Translations under genes and position numbers: made by a program | Source of the DNA: Spirodela intermedia | Taxonomy: Eukaryota > Streptophyta > Magnoliopsida > Alismatales > Araceae | Length of the DNA: 64,000 nt | Assembly: GCA_902729315.2 (NCBI GenBank) | Contig: LR746265.1 | Location: forward strand, 6,373,892 to 6,437,891 | Reading direction: 5' to 3' | Shown: positions 1-13,781 of the stretch, one piece after another | Position numbering within the stretch: position 1 is the first letter of the stretch | Layout of the letters: the number at the start of each line of letters is the position of its first letter | Notes under the pieces: generated by a model | Seen by the model: the letters and a program-made list of their open reading frames with translations, nothing else | What the model was told of the DNA's origin: nothing | The model's database searches: none

Positions 1-1783
1 ACTAAGGAAACTGTAATCGATGACAGCATATTTTTGGTAGGTGTTGTAAATTAATTCAATACAAAAAGGTATGTAATCGATTGTTGTTTTTAAAAAGGAT
101 GAGATTCAAGCTTTCGAACAAGCTTTAGAATATTTACAAACACCGAAGCATGGAGAAAATAATGCTGACACCTTTCTCCACGTTCCACTCAATGCCCAAG
201 TGGAAGAACAAACTAGATGACCATGCCACATCTGCCATTAGTAACAGGAAAATAGAGGCAAAATAGGACAAAATAGAGTCAAACAAAAAAAGAATTGAAC
301 TTTCTCCTTCAAATTCATTGGCGAAAGAGACAAATTGTTATTCATGAAAGAAAGCTTGAAAGATTCTCCCTATTAAGGGTTCGGAAGTTTGAAATAGGGA
401 TCAGAGTCACTTGGCTGAAATCTGATATTGGCAAATCAATGGTACCGACCACAATCCAAGTCTAAAGCCAACTGAAAAAGAATCTAGACACACTATTAAG
501 AACAGTTTTACATCTAAAGCTGCTCATCATCTGTGAAAGGCGAACGTGAAACATGCGCAATTGAAGCATTCACAGCTAACAAATTATCAAGGAACAACTC
601 GACCAGTACCGTGAACAAAAAATATCTGAAATAATACATAGCTTATATATAGTTCTCTAAGGTAATCCAATGGTTGGCTCAACCGATTGAGCAGTGCAAC
701 TACTCATACAATTTGGCCCAAAGATAGCGAGCTCAACGTTGGTTCACACTAACCGTTGAACTGCATGCCAATTCGTGGTGAGAATAAAGATTGCATTTAC
801 ACCATTACATAATATTTGTTCTGACACCCATAGGTTTCGTTGTGAAGCTTATTGAGGTCACATTCGTTAGCCAAAGTCTGCGAACATGTGCCTAAAAAAA
901 TACTCAGATTTGGTCCTCTAAGGAAAATGGCTGCAGTCACAACGGTAAAATGAATAAGAGGAACACCATGATTGACACGCCAATAAAAGCAAACTATAAT
1001 TGAGCCATAAAACAGCCTAGCTGTGAAGAACCTTTGAAAACTACTCATTCCTGTAAAATTTTCAACACCACGGACGTAACTTGGCATTCAACCAAGACAC
1101 ATCATTCCTCAAACTATTTACACTCCACGGAGATGGCATCCATGAGACTTCGAAACAACTTGGTGCCAACATCCTAAGAATAAGTCCATCACTATCTCTA
1201 GTTACCGCATAATAAAGCTCTTCATAGTTTAAAAAATCCAACCAAAGTATTATCTCTCTGTAACAGAAAAAAACCCAGACTGGAATAATACTACAAGTCG
1301 CAATAGTGAGACCTTAATTAGTACGCCTCACTTTTGGCCATCTACCATAAGCCATTCAGTGGAATGTGATAGATAAAAATTTAATACAAAAACAATCAAC
1401 TTAAATAGTCCCATGCTAAATGTTTTCCTAACGTAATTGATGATTGAAACCAACCGAACAAGAAATAAAATAGCTTTTATCAAATAAAATATCCCTGGTG
1501 TACATATATTAGATTATATGGCCCATATACGTTTATAAAACGCATTTCAATTATTTTTATCTCAATACATTTCTCTAGGCAGAATTCATCGAAATTGAAT
1601 TTAGTTTTTCGAAGACTTCAGGTCATGAGTAAAATTGACCGGTCCACTGCCTGCAATGTCGATCTTTCTTTGACCATCTACACGTGCATACATGTATACA
1701 GTATTAGGAATATATACATATACATTTACAATATTAGCATGTATATAAATGGATTATTAGGGCAGAATGACATCTTGTCTAAC
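1..1783 (-). other. Interior of NOL10 intron 8 (no exon seen)
   Basis: AT-rich sequence downstream of the last NOL10 exon visible here, which ends with a canonical GT donor (complement of 1782-1783). The next family segment, expected to begin V-A-L-Y-D-L-R, was looked for on the minus strand and not found, so the intron probably runs past the left edge. No other gene or RNA is recognisable. Confidence 0.6.
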
Positions 1784-4700
1784 CTTTCCAGCGCTGCTCC
1801 CAACAGCCAGGCAAAAGCCACTGTCATCATTAAATTGCAACGCAGTGACCTCCTGAAGAGGTATGAGTCATAATATGTCCACGAAGAAAACTAACTAATT
1901 TAAACAAAGTTGGATTGAAAGACGTTATTATTACCTCAATAGAGCCACCTGCAGACATACAAGCATCAATCCTTCCAACTGAAGATTTCACTCTCAAATC
2001 AAAACATTCCACAGACCCATCTTCTCCACCACAAGCAAGAAGCCCATGAATGGCACTAACCTCATCAAAGCACAGGAGAGATTTCGAAAGCAAATTTAGT
2101 TATTAGACCAATAACAGCAAGAAATTCAACAAAGACATTGCAAAAAATGGTGTACAGACCTTCGAGTGACTGTATTTACAGCAGGTGCTTGCGTTTTGAG
2201 AGAGGAAAGAAAACGACCCTGAGAATTTAGAAGGCAATATAGTTGATAATGTTTAGTGAAAGAACTGGGGAAATAACAAAAACATCAAAACCTACCATCC
2301 GACCAATGAAACAAAAAAATTGCCAAAACCCAATGAAGTAGTATTATATTGATAAAAATTATTAAACAAAAATAATCATGGAAAACCTAGAGTTCTAGGC
2401 ACCAGTTCTCATATTTGGCAATTGGATCAGACAAATGAGATGCAGGAAAAATCATCGTATCCAATTAATGGTAGGTAAAAAGAGCAGACAAAACAATATC
2501 AAGTAGCTCGATAAGATATTATCCATATTTAAGTTGGACGTCCCGAACTCTAAATATGAACCAATTGAGCAAGTTCAACTGTGATGGGGTCTGATTCAGA
2601 AGGGTCATCAGCAAGTTGTCAGCTAAAACTTTATTTAGACCTAGAAGAAATCAGGATGAACATAATACAGCAAATAAAATATTTCCGAGCAAGACAAGAG
2701 AGACCATCCCATGTAAGAAACTGATAGATCTGAGATGCTTGAAAATCGGGTGAGCCAACCAATAAAGAGAAAGCCTTGAAAAACTGTTTTAATTAGCCTT
2801 AGAAATGAATCATGTCCCAAAAAAGAAAAGCTGTAAAAAAAGACCATCATTAGTATTGCCTTCGTGGAAACAAGAGAAAGGTCAGGTGCGAATGAAGGAA
2901 AGAATATAGGGTAACGACAAGTGAACGGAATGATTTGTGAGATTACTCCCATCTTCTACGCATTGTTCTGACCAAATGATGAACTGAAGGCCTCAAGTCT
3001 ATGATCCTGAAAAAACAGACGTGAAGAGAGACAAAGCAGGATATGCATGAGAGAGGCGATAGCTGGAGAGAAATGGGGGAGAGAAAGATATCGGATGAGA
3101 GAGAGGAGGGCTAAAATGGTGCTTTACTTTACCCCTCACTTGACTGTTTTGGTTTCCCACAAGAATAATACTGGTCAGCATACGGCTGAATTGACTACTT
3201 ACAATAAAAATCAGGCAGAAGGATGTACAATCAGAAAGGTATGAGTAGGTAATGAGGGCCAAATGATGGCCAATACTGGTCAGCATTGGCCACGCAATCA
3301 TTCTTGCATGTTCATAAGAAAAATTGCGTCGTGGTCATCTCTCACAATCTAGCTCAAGCAATGAGAGAAAAGCCGCAAGATGTACATTCACTGACAATCA
3401 AGAAAACGAGAACAGGTGGATGGAGAGAAGGGTAGATGATCAGCAGCATCGAAGCTTCTCACAAATAGTCTTCCTCTGAAGTCTTCCAAGAACGCAGAAT
3501 AAAGCACCCGCTAGAGAAAAGAGGACATACCGCAACCCCAAATTATCTACTTCACTGTGTATGTCCTTTATTACACAATTTTTTAACCATTAATCAATGA
3601 TCTATGTTCTCGCTTTCAAGCCAACATACTGTTGGAAATGGAGAAAAAACCTTGACGAAGGATGGAGGGGAGAACAGTAGAAACCACCTCAAGATTCATT
3701 CAACTCTAACCCCCATTATATAGGGAGTAACAATACACAACTTTTGCCAAAACACCATCAACTAATTGCACTATTTCTCTACGACCTAGAACTTCCAACA
3801 CACCAAGTTTTACCATTTTCAAATATCTAAAAAAGGGACAAGTTCAGCCCTTTTTAATCAATGATGTACATTCCCATGCACATAAATACAACTATTGGTT
3901 AAATTTCTGACATGTTCCCCTGATAAACTATTAGAATGAATTTGAAGAGATTAAAACTTTTTTAATAAATACACTTCGTCAGCAAAGATGAACCTCCCAC
4001 TGGGATCTGAACAAAGGGTCCAATCAGAAGCAAAACCTTTTCGAAAGTTAGAGAGGTCAGTTCAACTGATCTGGTACAATAGAGTAAGCAATTACACAGC
4101 AGCTAGCTTGAAATAAAGAAAAGAATCCATATGAAATAAGATTGGTACTAAACAAAATACATAAAATTGTAGTACGCATCAATCAGCAAAAGAGTCTACA
4201 CATTTACAAAACTTTATAGACTGTCAACGAGAACCTGTTCCAGATTGATTCTATAAATGCTGAGAGAAGAGCAGAAAAAATATATCACTCAGTAAAGAAA
4301 TATAAAATAAAGGCAAGTATTGAAACCAGCAAATAGTAGAATTGAAGTCTAGAAATTTAATCATTAGAATATAAATGAAAGACCTGTTCCAAATTGATTC
4401 TGTAAACTTCTGGAGAAGAAGCAGCACAGATTAAGTCACAAGACCAGCAGTCATAAGTAATATCTCTCCCCATTCTGTAAAATCATACAAAAATCATTAG
4501 CAATAGCTTCGCCCACAAGTTATTCCAAAACATTAGGGCTTTAGATGTTGCTGTGGACGTTCAAAGTGGAGAAACAAAATGGATATCAAACAAACATATT
4601 AAACAATGCCTCGAGTCGCAGCAGATAAGTGTATCAAAATATTGATGATGCCTTAGAATTAAAATATTTTAAAATATTTTAAAATAGTTCGTCTATTGAT

Positions 4701-7700
4701 GATGCCTTAGAATTAAATCAGAAAAATATGTCCGAGATTGATCAAGGAGTGGCTGTGCTCAAAGATTGATCACTTTGGCCGGAGGGGGGGGGGGGGAGTC
4801 AGACCATGTGCTCAAAGATTCCAACTTGCTGACAAGCCTATTTGTTTCCTTTTGTTTCTTTTTAATGGATCCTTAAAGAACACAAAAAGTGGTCTACGCA
4901 TGGCTTTTGAACCAAACATAAGAAATACCTAAAACAACAAAAGAAAGTGGTGTGTTTATGTTCAGACATATGCCAGCCATGACACCTGCCTACTGATTCA
5001 ACAATGAAGACAAATCTCGATGGCCTCCACGATTCATTTGTCCCTCTAGGAAGACACTCATATTTTTCACAAAAAGACATCATGTTATAGATTTTCTGTT
5101 CTTTTCCCTACATGTTCATTCATGAAGAAGCATTCATCCACTAAAATAAACATGAGAGATAATTTAACAGAGAAACCACAATGATGCAAATTTTAGGCAT
5201 ATATACCTTAAGTTTCATGCTTCATATTATGTTGATGGCAGGAATAATCTACTTATGAAAGGATGACAAAAGAACCATTTGTCACTGAAAACATAAAGAA
5301 ACAGCATTAAAGAACACCCCAAAAATGTCTTCACTTACCATCCAACAAGGTGATAAGCTAGAACAGAATGGTCTATCCTTAGTCTTCAGGGATATAAGTA
5401 GACGCACTTCAAGCACAAATGACTTCATGCTTGATGTTGATTATGATATCTAAAAGAAACCCAAAAAGAAATAACCTCAAATATCTACCCCTCCTCAGAA
5501 GTTTATTAACCATTCATATTGGCTATCACAGCATGCACCAATGACAATGAAATCGGCATGTTTGAGAATGGTAAATAACCTTGGTATGCGCAGGCTGTAA
5601 TGACTTCCATACTTTGCATGTAGGCAAACAGAACGATCAGCACAAAGAAATGCAATCTTTGAATAGTCGTCACACAACACCTAGATGAGCAAAGATATTG
5701 TACACTTCATCAAAAAGACTATAGAAACCATAAAGTCAAAACAAAGTTCCAAAAAAGACGATAGCTTGCACTCCACGCATGCTATTCAAAGAAATCCAAT
5801 TTAAAATTTTCAAAAGAAAATGTGCCACTAACGGCAGCTGCTTCAGAAGTTCCCATTATTAGTTACAGCTCTTATTGCTGTTAAACGTATTGGCAGCATG
5901 ATTGGCCGTGCTGTTGTGTGCAACAGTGGCAATGGCTAACACTGCCGCCCCCACCCATGGCACATTTAAGAAGATGCTTCAAACAGACAATGAAATATGC
6001 AGGCAATAGCATTCCACTCAACATAAAAAACGACACCTGTCGAACTTGCAAAAATATCATGCTCAATACTCAGTAAAATATGACTGCTAAATTAGATTGC
6101 TTCTAGTTATCTTATATTGGGCTTCCGCAACATGACATTCTAATCGTGTCTCACCTATACAACATCCTTTAAAACAATTTTCATTAGAAAAAAAACTTAA
6201 GGTCAATGGATCAAGCTTACTTCCTTGTCTCCTCAAAAAATTACATATATGATTAGCCATTTTCAGAATCCAAGACCAAAGGATAGGCTCTAAACTCTAA
6301 TAAAGATACATAAAGAAAATAAGTTGAGAATAGCACAATGATGTATTTCAAATCCCATGTTAATCCCTGGGCCTGAAACATTAGTTCATACATGAGAGAA
6401 ATTCAGAGAATGAGTGATGGAAAGATCAGTTCATAGCATGAAGATCATTTTCCATTGCAAATTGCAATATCAGGAAGCACGTGATACATCTTCAGAGCTT
6501 AAAAAATGTCAGTGACATCATGCTCGCTGTGTTCTACCAGAACACACGCATCACATTTCACTTCCATTCAAGACGATAGCAGCACCTTAAATGAGAGGAC
6601 AGCAAGTATGCACAAGCTCTTGGCAATTCTCTACAAAATTAATGACAACAATGGCGAGACTGACTCCATGGAGGAGGGCCGCAGCTACCAAGTGAGAGAA
6701 GAGATACACTACGTAACTCCATTCAACTCCTCCAGCCATTTTTAATAGGGTTATGAGAGTAGTCAAATAAAATTACAACATTCTTTAGCTAATTTAACAA
6801 AATAACAATTTCAAGGAATGAACAGAAACAAAGAGTCAAGTTGAAAAAATTTGACAGGAACAATCTGAGCAATTCAGAGAAACATATTTACTTTTCCCTC
6901 AGCAAGCACAGGGAAGGGAGAAATGGGCAACATTAAAAGCACATACCTGAAAATTTATGATTTCAGATGTGAGATGCCTTTCAAACTTCAGTGCCATATC
7001 CTTCAGTTCGTAAACTTTTACTGCAGGAGGGTAAATTCCTACACGCCACAACAAGAAGGTGATATTGTTATCTCTCTCTCTCTCTCTCTGTGACACACAC
7101 CCACCCATATGAATGACCACTTTGATTTTATCAACCAAAATTCCAAAGAAAGATACACATATTCATAGTACACACAGCGTAACACAGTATCTACTACAAC
7201 AGCGAAAAATATATCGGAAGCAAAAAGAGAACATTTGTGGCACAGAGAGTATAATATTTTTTATACAAAAAAAGGAAAGAAAATAACTGTAACATCAAAC
7301 ATTGATTATCCCAGATTTATTTCCCATTACTTATCATGAAAACTCTGAGAAAAATCGTCTAAATGTTGAAGAATTTTTAGCAATTACGAATTTTAGCAGG
7401 TACAACGAGCCCTCTGTCCCACGCATCTAACCAGCTCGCGTGGTTCACCGGTTCCACCGAATCATTTTTTGAAGCAGAGCATAGTGCGGCGCCAAGCAAG
7501 AAATGTCTGTTCTCATAATAACATTAAGTTTCAACCAACCTTCCTTCAACATAGTTTTGATAATTTCACATCTGCATGAACACGAGTAAATACATGCAGA
7601 TTATACAACACTAAGGCCATTGCACCTTATTTTTAGTGGTTTCTTCGAGCTTCAGACATACATCCATGTCAACACTAAGGCCATCTTATGCTCCATCAGA

Positions 7701-8511
7701 TGTGAACGGTTTTCATTCAATACGAACCTATTTGTATACTACGGTTTCGAATGGAAACATTGATCCCACGTGCGAACACGGACAAAGGAGCGAATATGCT
7801 AAACTACAGTTGGTCGATTTAGTCAAAGTAAGCGCACAATAATAGACCGTGTATAAGATGGGTGCAGAGTTGTCCCTCTAGGAGTAGGTGGTTTTTTGAA
7901 CTTAAAAACTGCACTCTAGACATATGAAACGGAAGCGCAATTCAACGTGTAAAAAAAAACCTTCATTTCAACGCCAAGTCGTTAATAAAGAATCTGTGGC
8001 AGTGAAATACCTGATGCAATAACATATTCACCATCAGGAGTAACCTTAATTCGGGATGTTGCTGTCTCAAATTTCAAATCATGAATGACGTCAAGTCTTC
8101 TCTTGAATTCTGGTAGAAATAAGTTACCAAGGGCATTTAGTTCATAAAAAATGAGGTAAATGCCACCATAGGATGTTACACAACTATTTCGAAGGAAAAA
8201 GTAAAGACAAGCCCGGATGAGATCATATCCAAATAGACCTCCAGTGACCCAAAAAAAGAAAAATTAACGCGGACAATTTTGGTGATATGTTACAGAAGTT
8301 AAGACGGAAGGGTCCTGAGCCTGCATCTCGGGAGCACAATTGCACATAAGACGACCGAAAAGAAAATAAATCTAGGCGCACCTTCGTCCTTTTTGAGGGA
8401 CTTCAACTTGCTCGTTGGTATAGGTGTGGCACCGTATCGGTGGCCCGTGATACAGTACACCTTGACCCCATTGTGCGACAAAACCTTCAGACCCCCGCAC
8501 TGGCTCGCCAT
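1784..8511 (-). CDS. NOL10: NOL10/Enp2-like nucleolar WD40 protein, 5' part (8 exons)
   Basis: Nucleolar WD-repeat protein of the NOL10 (yeast Enp2) family, which acts in small-subunit (18S) pre-ribosome processing. Exons on the minus strand: 8511-8382, 8109-8011, 7038-6947, 5680-5580, 4474-4384, 2218-2160, 2055-1935 and 1852-1784; all junctions are GT-AG and the reading frame is continuous. The joined protein starts MASQCGGLKVLSHNGVKVY and includes the family landmarks GIYPPAVKVYELKD, CADRSVCLHAKYG, YDCWSCDLICAASS and HGLLACGGEDGSVECFDLR. The ATG at 8511 was chosen because it matches the family start; an in-frame ATG at 8529 would add six residues. The C-terminal WD repeats and the NUC153 region lie beyond the left edge. 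Intron 5 (2219-4383) is over 2 kb and carries a degenerate copy of the end of exon 5. Confidence 0.9.
4229..4275 (-). repeat. Degenerate duplicate of NOL10 exon 5 3' end
   Basis: About 45 bp closely matching the end of exon 5 plus its donor. On the minus strand both copies read as a CTGCT-rich stretch, then (A/C)AGAATCAAT(C/T)TGGAACAG and GT. The true exon end is at 4384, about 150 bp upstream in the gene. This copy keeps a potential donor GT but no clear acceptor, so it looks like a local duplication and not a working exon. Confidence 0.7.
4641..4717. repeat. Short direct repeat in an intron
   Basis: A 23-bp sequence beginning ATTGATGATGCCTTAGAATT occurs at 4641-4663 and again at 4695-4717, separated by A/T-rich AAAATATTTT repeats. 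It lies in NOL10 intron 4. The ATGATG core resembles a C box of a snoRNA, but no D box or guide arrangement is clear. Confidence 0.6.
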
Positions 8512-10014
8512 TGAGAGGAACGCCGACACTCACGCTTGAACGGCAATCAAGGCTCCTTCCGTATGGCGGCAGATGCGATCAAACAGATGACCGTGAGTCA
8601 TCCACAAGCTGAGTAATCACAAGGAGGGGCAGCAACCTCAGCGGAGTCCCTCTGGACCGCCCTTCCGAGGAGGAGAGGGGTTTAGCCAGGGTTTGCCCCG
8701 GGAAAGGAGAACCAGGAAGCAGCGACCACCTCGGCCGGGTTCCGCTGGAGGAGGAAAACCCTAACGGTACCGGTCCAGAGGGCGAGGAAAGTCGGCCGAA
8801 CCCAGCCGCGTGGACTAGGCCGATTGTGAACTTGGGCCGACCCCCCCCCCCATCGTAATGCACATCGAGTAGTTACTGGGCCAAACTCGGCAATGGGCTA
8901 CGGCCCGTTAATTGCACCCATTCCATCCAAATCAGATCTTTTTTATTATTTATTATGAAAAAAGGCCTCGTTATCCACGTAAACATTTAAAAATTATTTC
9001 GCTGAGATCTTGAAAAAATATCTCAGCAGGTGGGCCCCACTTTACTTGGTCCACCGCCGCCGCGGAGACCATGGGAGACCGACTCCGCCCGGCGCAATTT
9101 CACACGTAAAGAGAGAGAGAGACGCCGGATGCTCATCCTTGCACAGTGAGGACGACAGGAGGAAGAGAAAGTAAGAAGCCAAGGGAGGACTTTTTCTTCT
9201 GCCTGCTTTCACACGGCGGGCGGCGGAACGACGAAGAAGAGAAGGAGTGGAAGCTCGAAGAGAGGAAGACCGTCTCTCGCTATCTGCCGTCATCGCCGTC
9301 TGAGGAGTGCAATCGCGAGTCCTCCCTATGCGGATAAATAAAGGTCGATAGGTGGGGAGATCAGACGAGCCCGGCAGATACGGAGGGAAGGGGGGACCCC
9401 TGAGAAGATCGGTCTTCCCTGCGGCGGAGTCATACGGCGGCGAAGAGGCCACGCCGACCGCCGGAGGTGAAAGACTTCTCGGGCTTCATTTCTACTACAG
9501 AGAAGAAAAGAAGGGGAGAGAGAGAGAGAAGCATTGAAAGTGAAAAGTATGAATGCAGGCAGGATCTGAGATTCTATTTACCCCAGCATGTCTCTCGGTT
9601 TCCAGGTTCATGCTTTGACGTGAAGGGATGGATCGTCGTCGTCTTCTTCTTCAGCTCACAGGGCCTGCTCCAGATGCGAAGGTGGGCAGGCGGCGTGGTG
9701 GGGGACGTCGATGTCCATGGCGAATGACCTTCGACGTCTGGGTTTGCGTTAAAGCCGGCCCCGGCGACGAGACGGCATAACTGCCATGGTTTAATTGCAC
9801 CCCTCGGGCGCGACCCTCTTCAAGAACTGCGAGCAACTCATTGGTTTACCTGAACCATTTTCTGGCCCTATTCACGGGTTTGCCTCATTATCACACCATT
9901 TTTTACAGGCTAAATCGTTGCCTTAGCCATTTTCAGCCACTGTCTACGTCGTTGACTTTTACAAACCGGCGCCATAACTCTGCTATTTGACAGTTGGAAC
10001 ATTCGGTCCAATTA

Positions 10015-10024
10015 ATTTAATGCC
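10015..10024. promoter_or_regulatory. Possible HD-ZIP IV binding site (ATTTAATGCC)
   Basis: The complement reads GGCATTAAAT, close to the GCATTAAATGC pseudopalindrome bound by HD-ZIP IV proteins. It lies about 4 kb upstream of an HD-ZIP IV gene. The call rests on motif match only. Confidence 0.3.
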
Positions 10025-10870
10025 TCCGAAAATATCAGAGCTTATGGTAACTCCGAGTCTCCCTCATCAGTAAAGATATTTTAATCGAATCGCTCTCGGC
10101 CAGCTGACCCGGCTGGCCAGATTATCCGCGCTATTTTAGAGGGTCGATCGGATCCAGTTCATCGAGTCCGGCTGAGCATGGTTGAGCTGAAACCGCCGGC
10201 GGTTTACCACCCCTGTAAAAGTCACACGAACTTAAGGTCAACGATAATGGAATCTGATAAATGAAACCCCCCCTCCCTTCCCCTCATTCGATCTGCAAGG
10301 CGGAGGCGGTGAGCTCCGCTCTCCGGAGTTATTGAGCAGTGAGTGGAGATCTGGACGGTGGGTGAGCTCTCGGAAGCACATCAAATCGCGATCCTCCTGG
10401 TCCCTTATAATACTCGATACTGACCTCGAGAATATATGCGCCGTGAAATGCAATATATTCATTTATATTTCCAAACTTTAGGCAGTTCTTCCATGGTTCG
10501 GGCGTATCCGAATGATGAAGTGGCTTTCCTTCGTCTGGGTCTTCCACTCTATCTCTATCTCTCTCTATCCATCTCCTGCAAGCGGGTGCACATGGAGGAC
10601 CCGGGGGGGGCCCTTCCAGAGTGTTTCTATTATTTCTTATGGGAGCATTGATGGGCTCGTGACCACTGTTCCAGTGTGAGGTGGAGAAAAGGGCGGAGTC
10701 GAGTGAGCTCGACGCGGGCCACCCTGGATGTCTTACCTCTGACCTTCAAGTGAAGCCGTAAAAGAAAAGTCAACACTACAGAAACCTTGCATGGTTGGGA
10801 ACCCACGCGTCCGTCCTTTTGCCACGTGGCTGCCCCATGACGTCCTCTCACGTGGCAGTCACATCCCTCC

Positions 10871-10903
<33 letters not shown>

Positions 10904-11451
10904 AACTACATGTGCGTATTGAATGCCAGAATGGAGAGTAATTGGGCCCATTGACAGCTTACTCGACTGAGTGGCACTTTTTTTAGAGCACTTAGATTAA
11001 TTACTAGCGACAATTGACAATAACTATGTATGATGCCCTTTTATATTCCGAACTTTATAGCCCCCACGAGTCACATATTTGGTGCATTCAAGCTGATTTT
11101 CGACTGCTATTATTGGCTCAAAGAGAGCATCGCCGTCACACTAAAATACATAGCATACGCCAAGATATTTCCCCCCTTATTTTTCTATAGAGGGCGAGGT
11201 CAGTCCTGGAGGTCAATCGTCAACTGCGTTGACACTGAAGATACATCGACAAGTCTCGGCGCTGTCGTCACCTTCCAACTGTTATCCCTTCAACAGTCGT
11301 GTAATTGAATGAGGGAGGAGGATAAGGATGCGGACAAGGAGGTGTTGGCCGGTAAATAGAGGGAAATGGGGGCGTCTGGTTGATGGCGTTAGAATTGAAG
11401 GAACCCGGAGTCGACCGGCCCGGCTGCCGCCGGAGCGCATACGGAAGCGGC

Positions 11452-11462
11452 CATTTAATGCC
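11452..11462. promoter_or_regulatory. HD-ZIP IV-type pseudopalindrome (CATTTAATGCC)
   Basis: The complement reads GGCATTAAATG, containing ten of the eleven bases of the HD-ZIP IV target GCATTAAATGC. It lies 2.5 kb upstream of the HD-ZIP IV start codon in GC-rich DNA, where an AT-only core stands out. Related cores follow at 11585-11596 (GCATTTAATTCC) and 11996-12007 (AATTTAATGGCC). Confidence 0.4.
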
Positions 11463-11903
11463 GCCGGTCATTTTCCGGTGTGGCGAGGAGGCCCCCGGCG
11501 GGCTGTATGCACGCTGGGCCTCGTGCCGCGGCGGCGGTGGCGGTGGCGGGACCGCCTGAGGAAGGGAGGGAGGGGAAGAGAGGAGCATTTAATTCCGGCG
11601 AGGAGGTGCCCGTGAGCGACGCTCGTCTCCGGCGGGGGGGAGGAGTGCGGTGAGGTTGCCGGAGGCGGCGGGCCGGCACAGCGAAGGCCAGCCGGGCGCG
11701 TCACGGCGTCCCCCACGCGCGCGCGCGCGGCCAACCGACTCCCAGCTCGGCGCCTTAATTGCGCCTCCCGATCGGGAATGCAACGGCTTTGGCTGGAGGC
11801 AGGGTCTGCTTCGTCCTCCCCGTCTGGAAGGCGGACGACGTAGGGGTAGGGGGGCCATGATCCATCCTTAAGACGCTCCCTTCACGCGCGATTCTTTCGT
11901 AAA

Positions 11904-11956
11904 TCTCTCTCTCTCTCTCTCACTCGGGAGGAGAGAGAGAGAGAGAGAGAGAGAGG
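11904..11956. repeat. CT/GA fold-back microsatellite
   Basis: A (CT)n run followed, after about 8 bp, by a (GA)n run. The two are complementary and could form a hairpin of roughly 18 bp with a very short loop. GAGA-type tracts are common in plant promoters and are bound by BBR/BPC proteins. Confidence 0.7.
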
Positions 11957-13724
11957 AACCGAGGGAGATCGACCACCTGTAGATCCGTAACGAGGAATTT
12001 AATGGCCTTCCGGCTCCTCCCGCGCGCCCGTACCCGTCCCCATCTCGATGCCCACTCCGTCACTCCGCCTCCCCTCTACGACATTCGGCGACTCTCTCTC
12101 TCTCTCTCTCTCTTCCGACCTTCCATCTCTGGGTAGCCTCTCTCGCCCCACCAGTGGTCGTCTCTACCCATACCGTCCCTCCAGCCGACGCCGCTTCGAT
12201 CACCGTGTACGGGAAGCCTTTCAGAGAGGTGTAACTGTCTTATCTGTAGAGAGAGAAGTAGTAAGAAGAAATTGAGGGAGGAGTGACCATGACCAAGTGT
12301 GGGAAGCCGGGGGACCGGGTTTTCTTGCGAGGAAATCGCGTGTATTTTTCTGTCATACTGTGTCTAGAGTATGCTCATCGTCTATAAACTGTGCATAATA
12401 TTATTATATTTTTTCAGTGGTTTTTGGGAGCACAGTGTTAGGCGGGGTAGAGATAGATGTGGATGGGGGAGGGAGAGACAGACAGGGACGGGGTGGCGTG
12501 GTGGGGGGGAGAGAGAGAGAGAGAATGGTTGGGGAGGTAGGCGAGTGAGGACGCTGTTTTGACTTGAGCTCCTGCTAAATACGACTGCCATCTGCAGAAG
12601 AGAAAGAACCAGTCGGTCAGCCGTGATCCCTCCTCTCGGGCTCAAAGGTCTAGTACGATCCGCCCCTTTGTATTTTTCTTTCCAGTAGGTCGTTCCGATT
12701 TCCACCTGTTTCACACTCCTAAGAAAAAAATACAGAGCCCCCCCCCCCTCTCTCTCTCTTTTCTTACCCCCACCGTCTTCATCTTGCTCCTTCTGCCGGT
12801 GTGTAGGTCTACGACGGGGTAGAAGCAGGGAAAGTAGAAAGGGAAGGGCAAAAGGCTCGGCTTTCCCCCGATTTTACCTCGGCCTTCTCCGATCTCTCTC
12901 TTTTCTGATCATTCCAACGGTGATGGGAGGGCGCAGTCAAATGGCGCCTTTCGTCTGTGCCTCCTCTTATTAAATAATCGGCGTTATATATCTCGCCTAC
13001 TTCCTCCCTGCGCTCTGAGAACCGCCAGAGCGACAAGCGGCTCTGGGGTCCTTTCCCACCTTTTGTTCGTCTTCCTTCGCCGAAGCTTTTCTTTTTTCTT
13101 CTCCGACCTCTGGTTCCGAAAGGCTTCACACGGTCCACATATGCTTTTTTATCCTTCCATAGTCGCCTCCCGTCGTTCCTGCCATCTGCCTCCCGACCCG
13201 GTTTCCTTAGCGGCCCCCCTCTCTTGAGGCCCTGGAGCTCTGCGTCGGCAGCCGTAGCACAGGAAGGAAAAAAATATGAGAGGCGAGTTCTGAGGAGGTA
13301 GAGGAGGAGGAGGAGGAGGAGGAGGAGGAGGGAAGGCCTCATATTTTTTCGTCTTGGGGTTTGGAGTGAAAGCGGGAGGGGGGAGACGGGAAGAGAACGA
13401 GGCGCTAGCAAGCGCAATCTCTTACCAGAGAGAGGGGGCTTTGCTCGGCTTCTTTCTCTTCCCTTCTTCCGTAGAACAGGCAGAGAGAGGAGAGGTGGTT
13501 AGGAGGCATTTGTTGGCAGCACCCACCATCATCTGGAACGGGGGTTAATGCGATCGCCTCCTCTGGCCTCTCCTTCACTCGAGTCCTTTCCTTTTAGCTT
13601 CGTTTTTCTTCCATTTTCTAGTCTCTTTCTTCTTCTTTCCGTTCTCTCTCTTCTTTAACACTCTCCTTCGCCATAGCCGGTCTTCCTTCCTCGTTTCCTT
13701 CCAGAGCTCCGTGCATGGCTTGAG

Positions 13725-13781
13725 ATGGTTTCAGATCCGAGTGGCCGAAGAACTAGGGTTCCTAAAAAGGGACGATCATAG
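13725..13781 (+). promoter_or_regulatory. Possible uORF in the HD-ZIP IV 5' leader
   Basis: An ATG at 13725 opens an 18-codon frame ending at TAG 13779-13781, about 230 bp before the main ATG. Two other tiny frames lie nearby: ATG GCT TGA at 13715 and a six-codon frame at 13894-13914. They would act as upstream ORFs only if the transcript starts before 13700, as the pyrimidine-rich sequence upstream suggests. A 5' UTR intron could remove some of them. Confidence 0.3.

Noticed and set aside
797-1087. 96-codon minus-strand frame
   Set aside because: No family resemblance, AT-rich, and within the presumed NOL10 intron 8; no splice sites fit the NOL10 frame.
3629-3900. TGTTGGAAATGGAG segment in NOL10 intron 5 resembling a Copia LTR start
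   Set aside because: No matching LTR end, second LTR or target-site duplication could be found.
9042-9452. 136-codon minus-strand frame and neighbouring GC-rich frames
   Set aside because: Composition is Arg/Ser/Pro-rich as expected from GC-rich non-coding DNA read in any frame; no motif.
12809-13417. 202-codon minus-strand frame
   Set aside because: Contains a poly-Leu run encoded by a GGA/TCC microsatellite and otherwise random basic sequence; it lies in the HD-ZIP IV upstream region.
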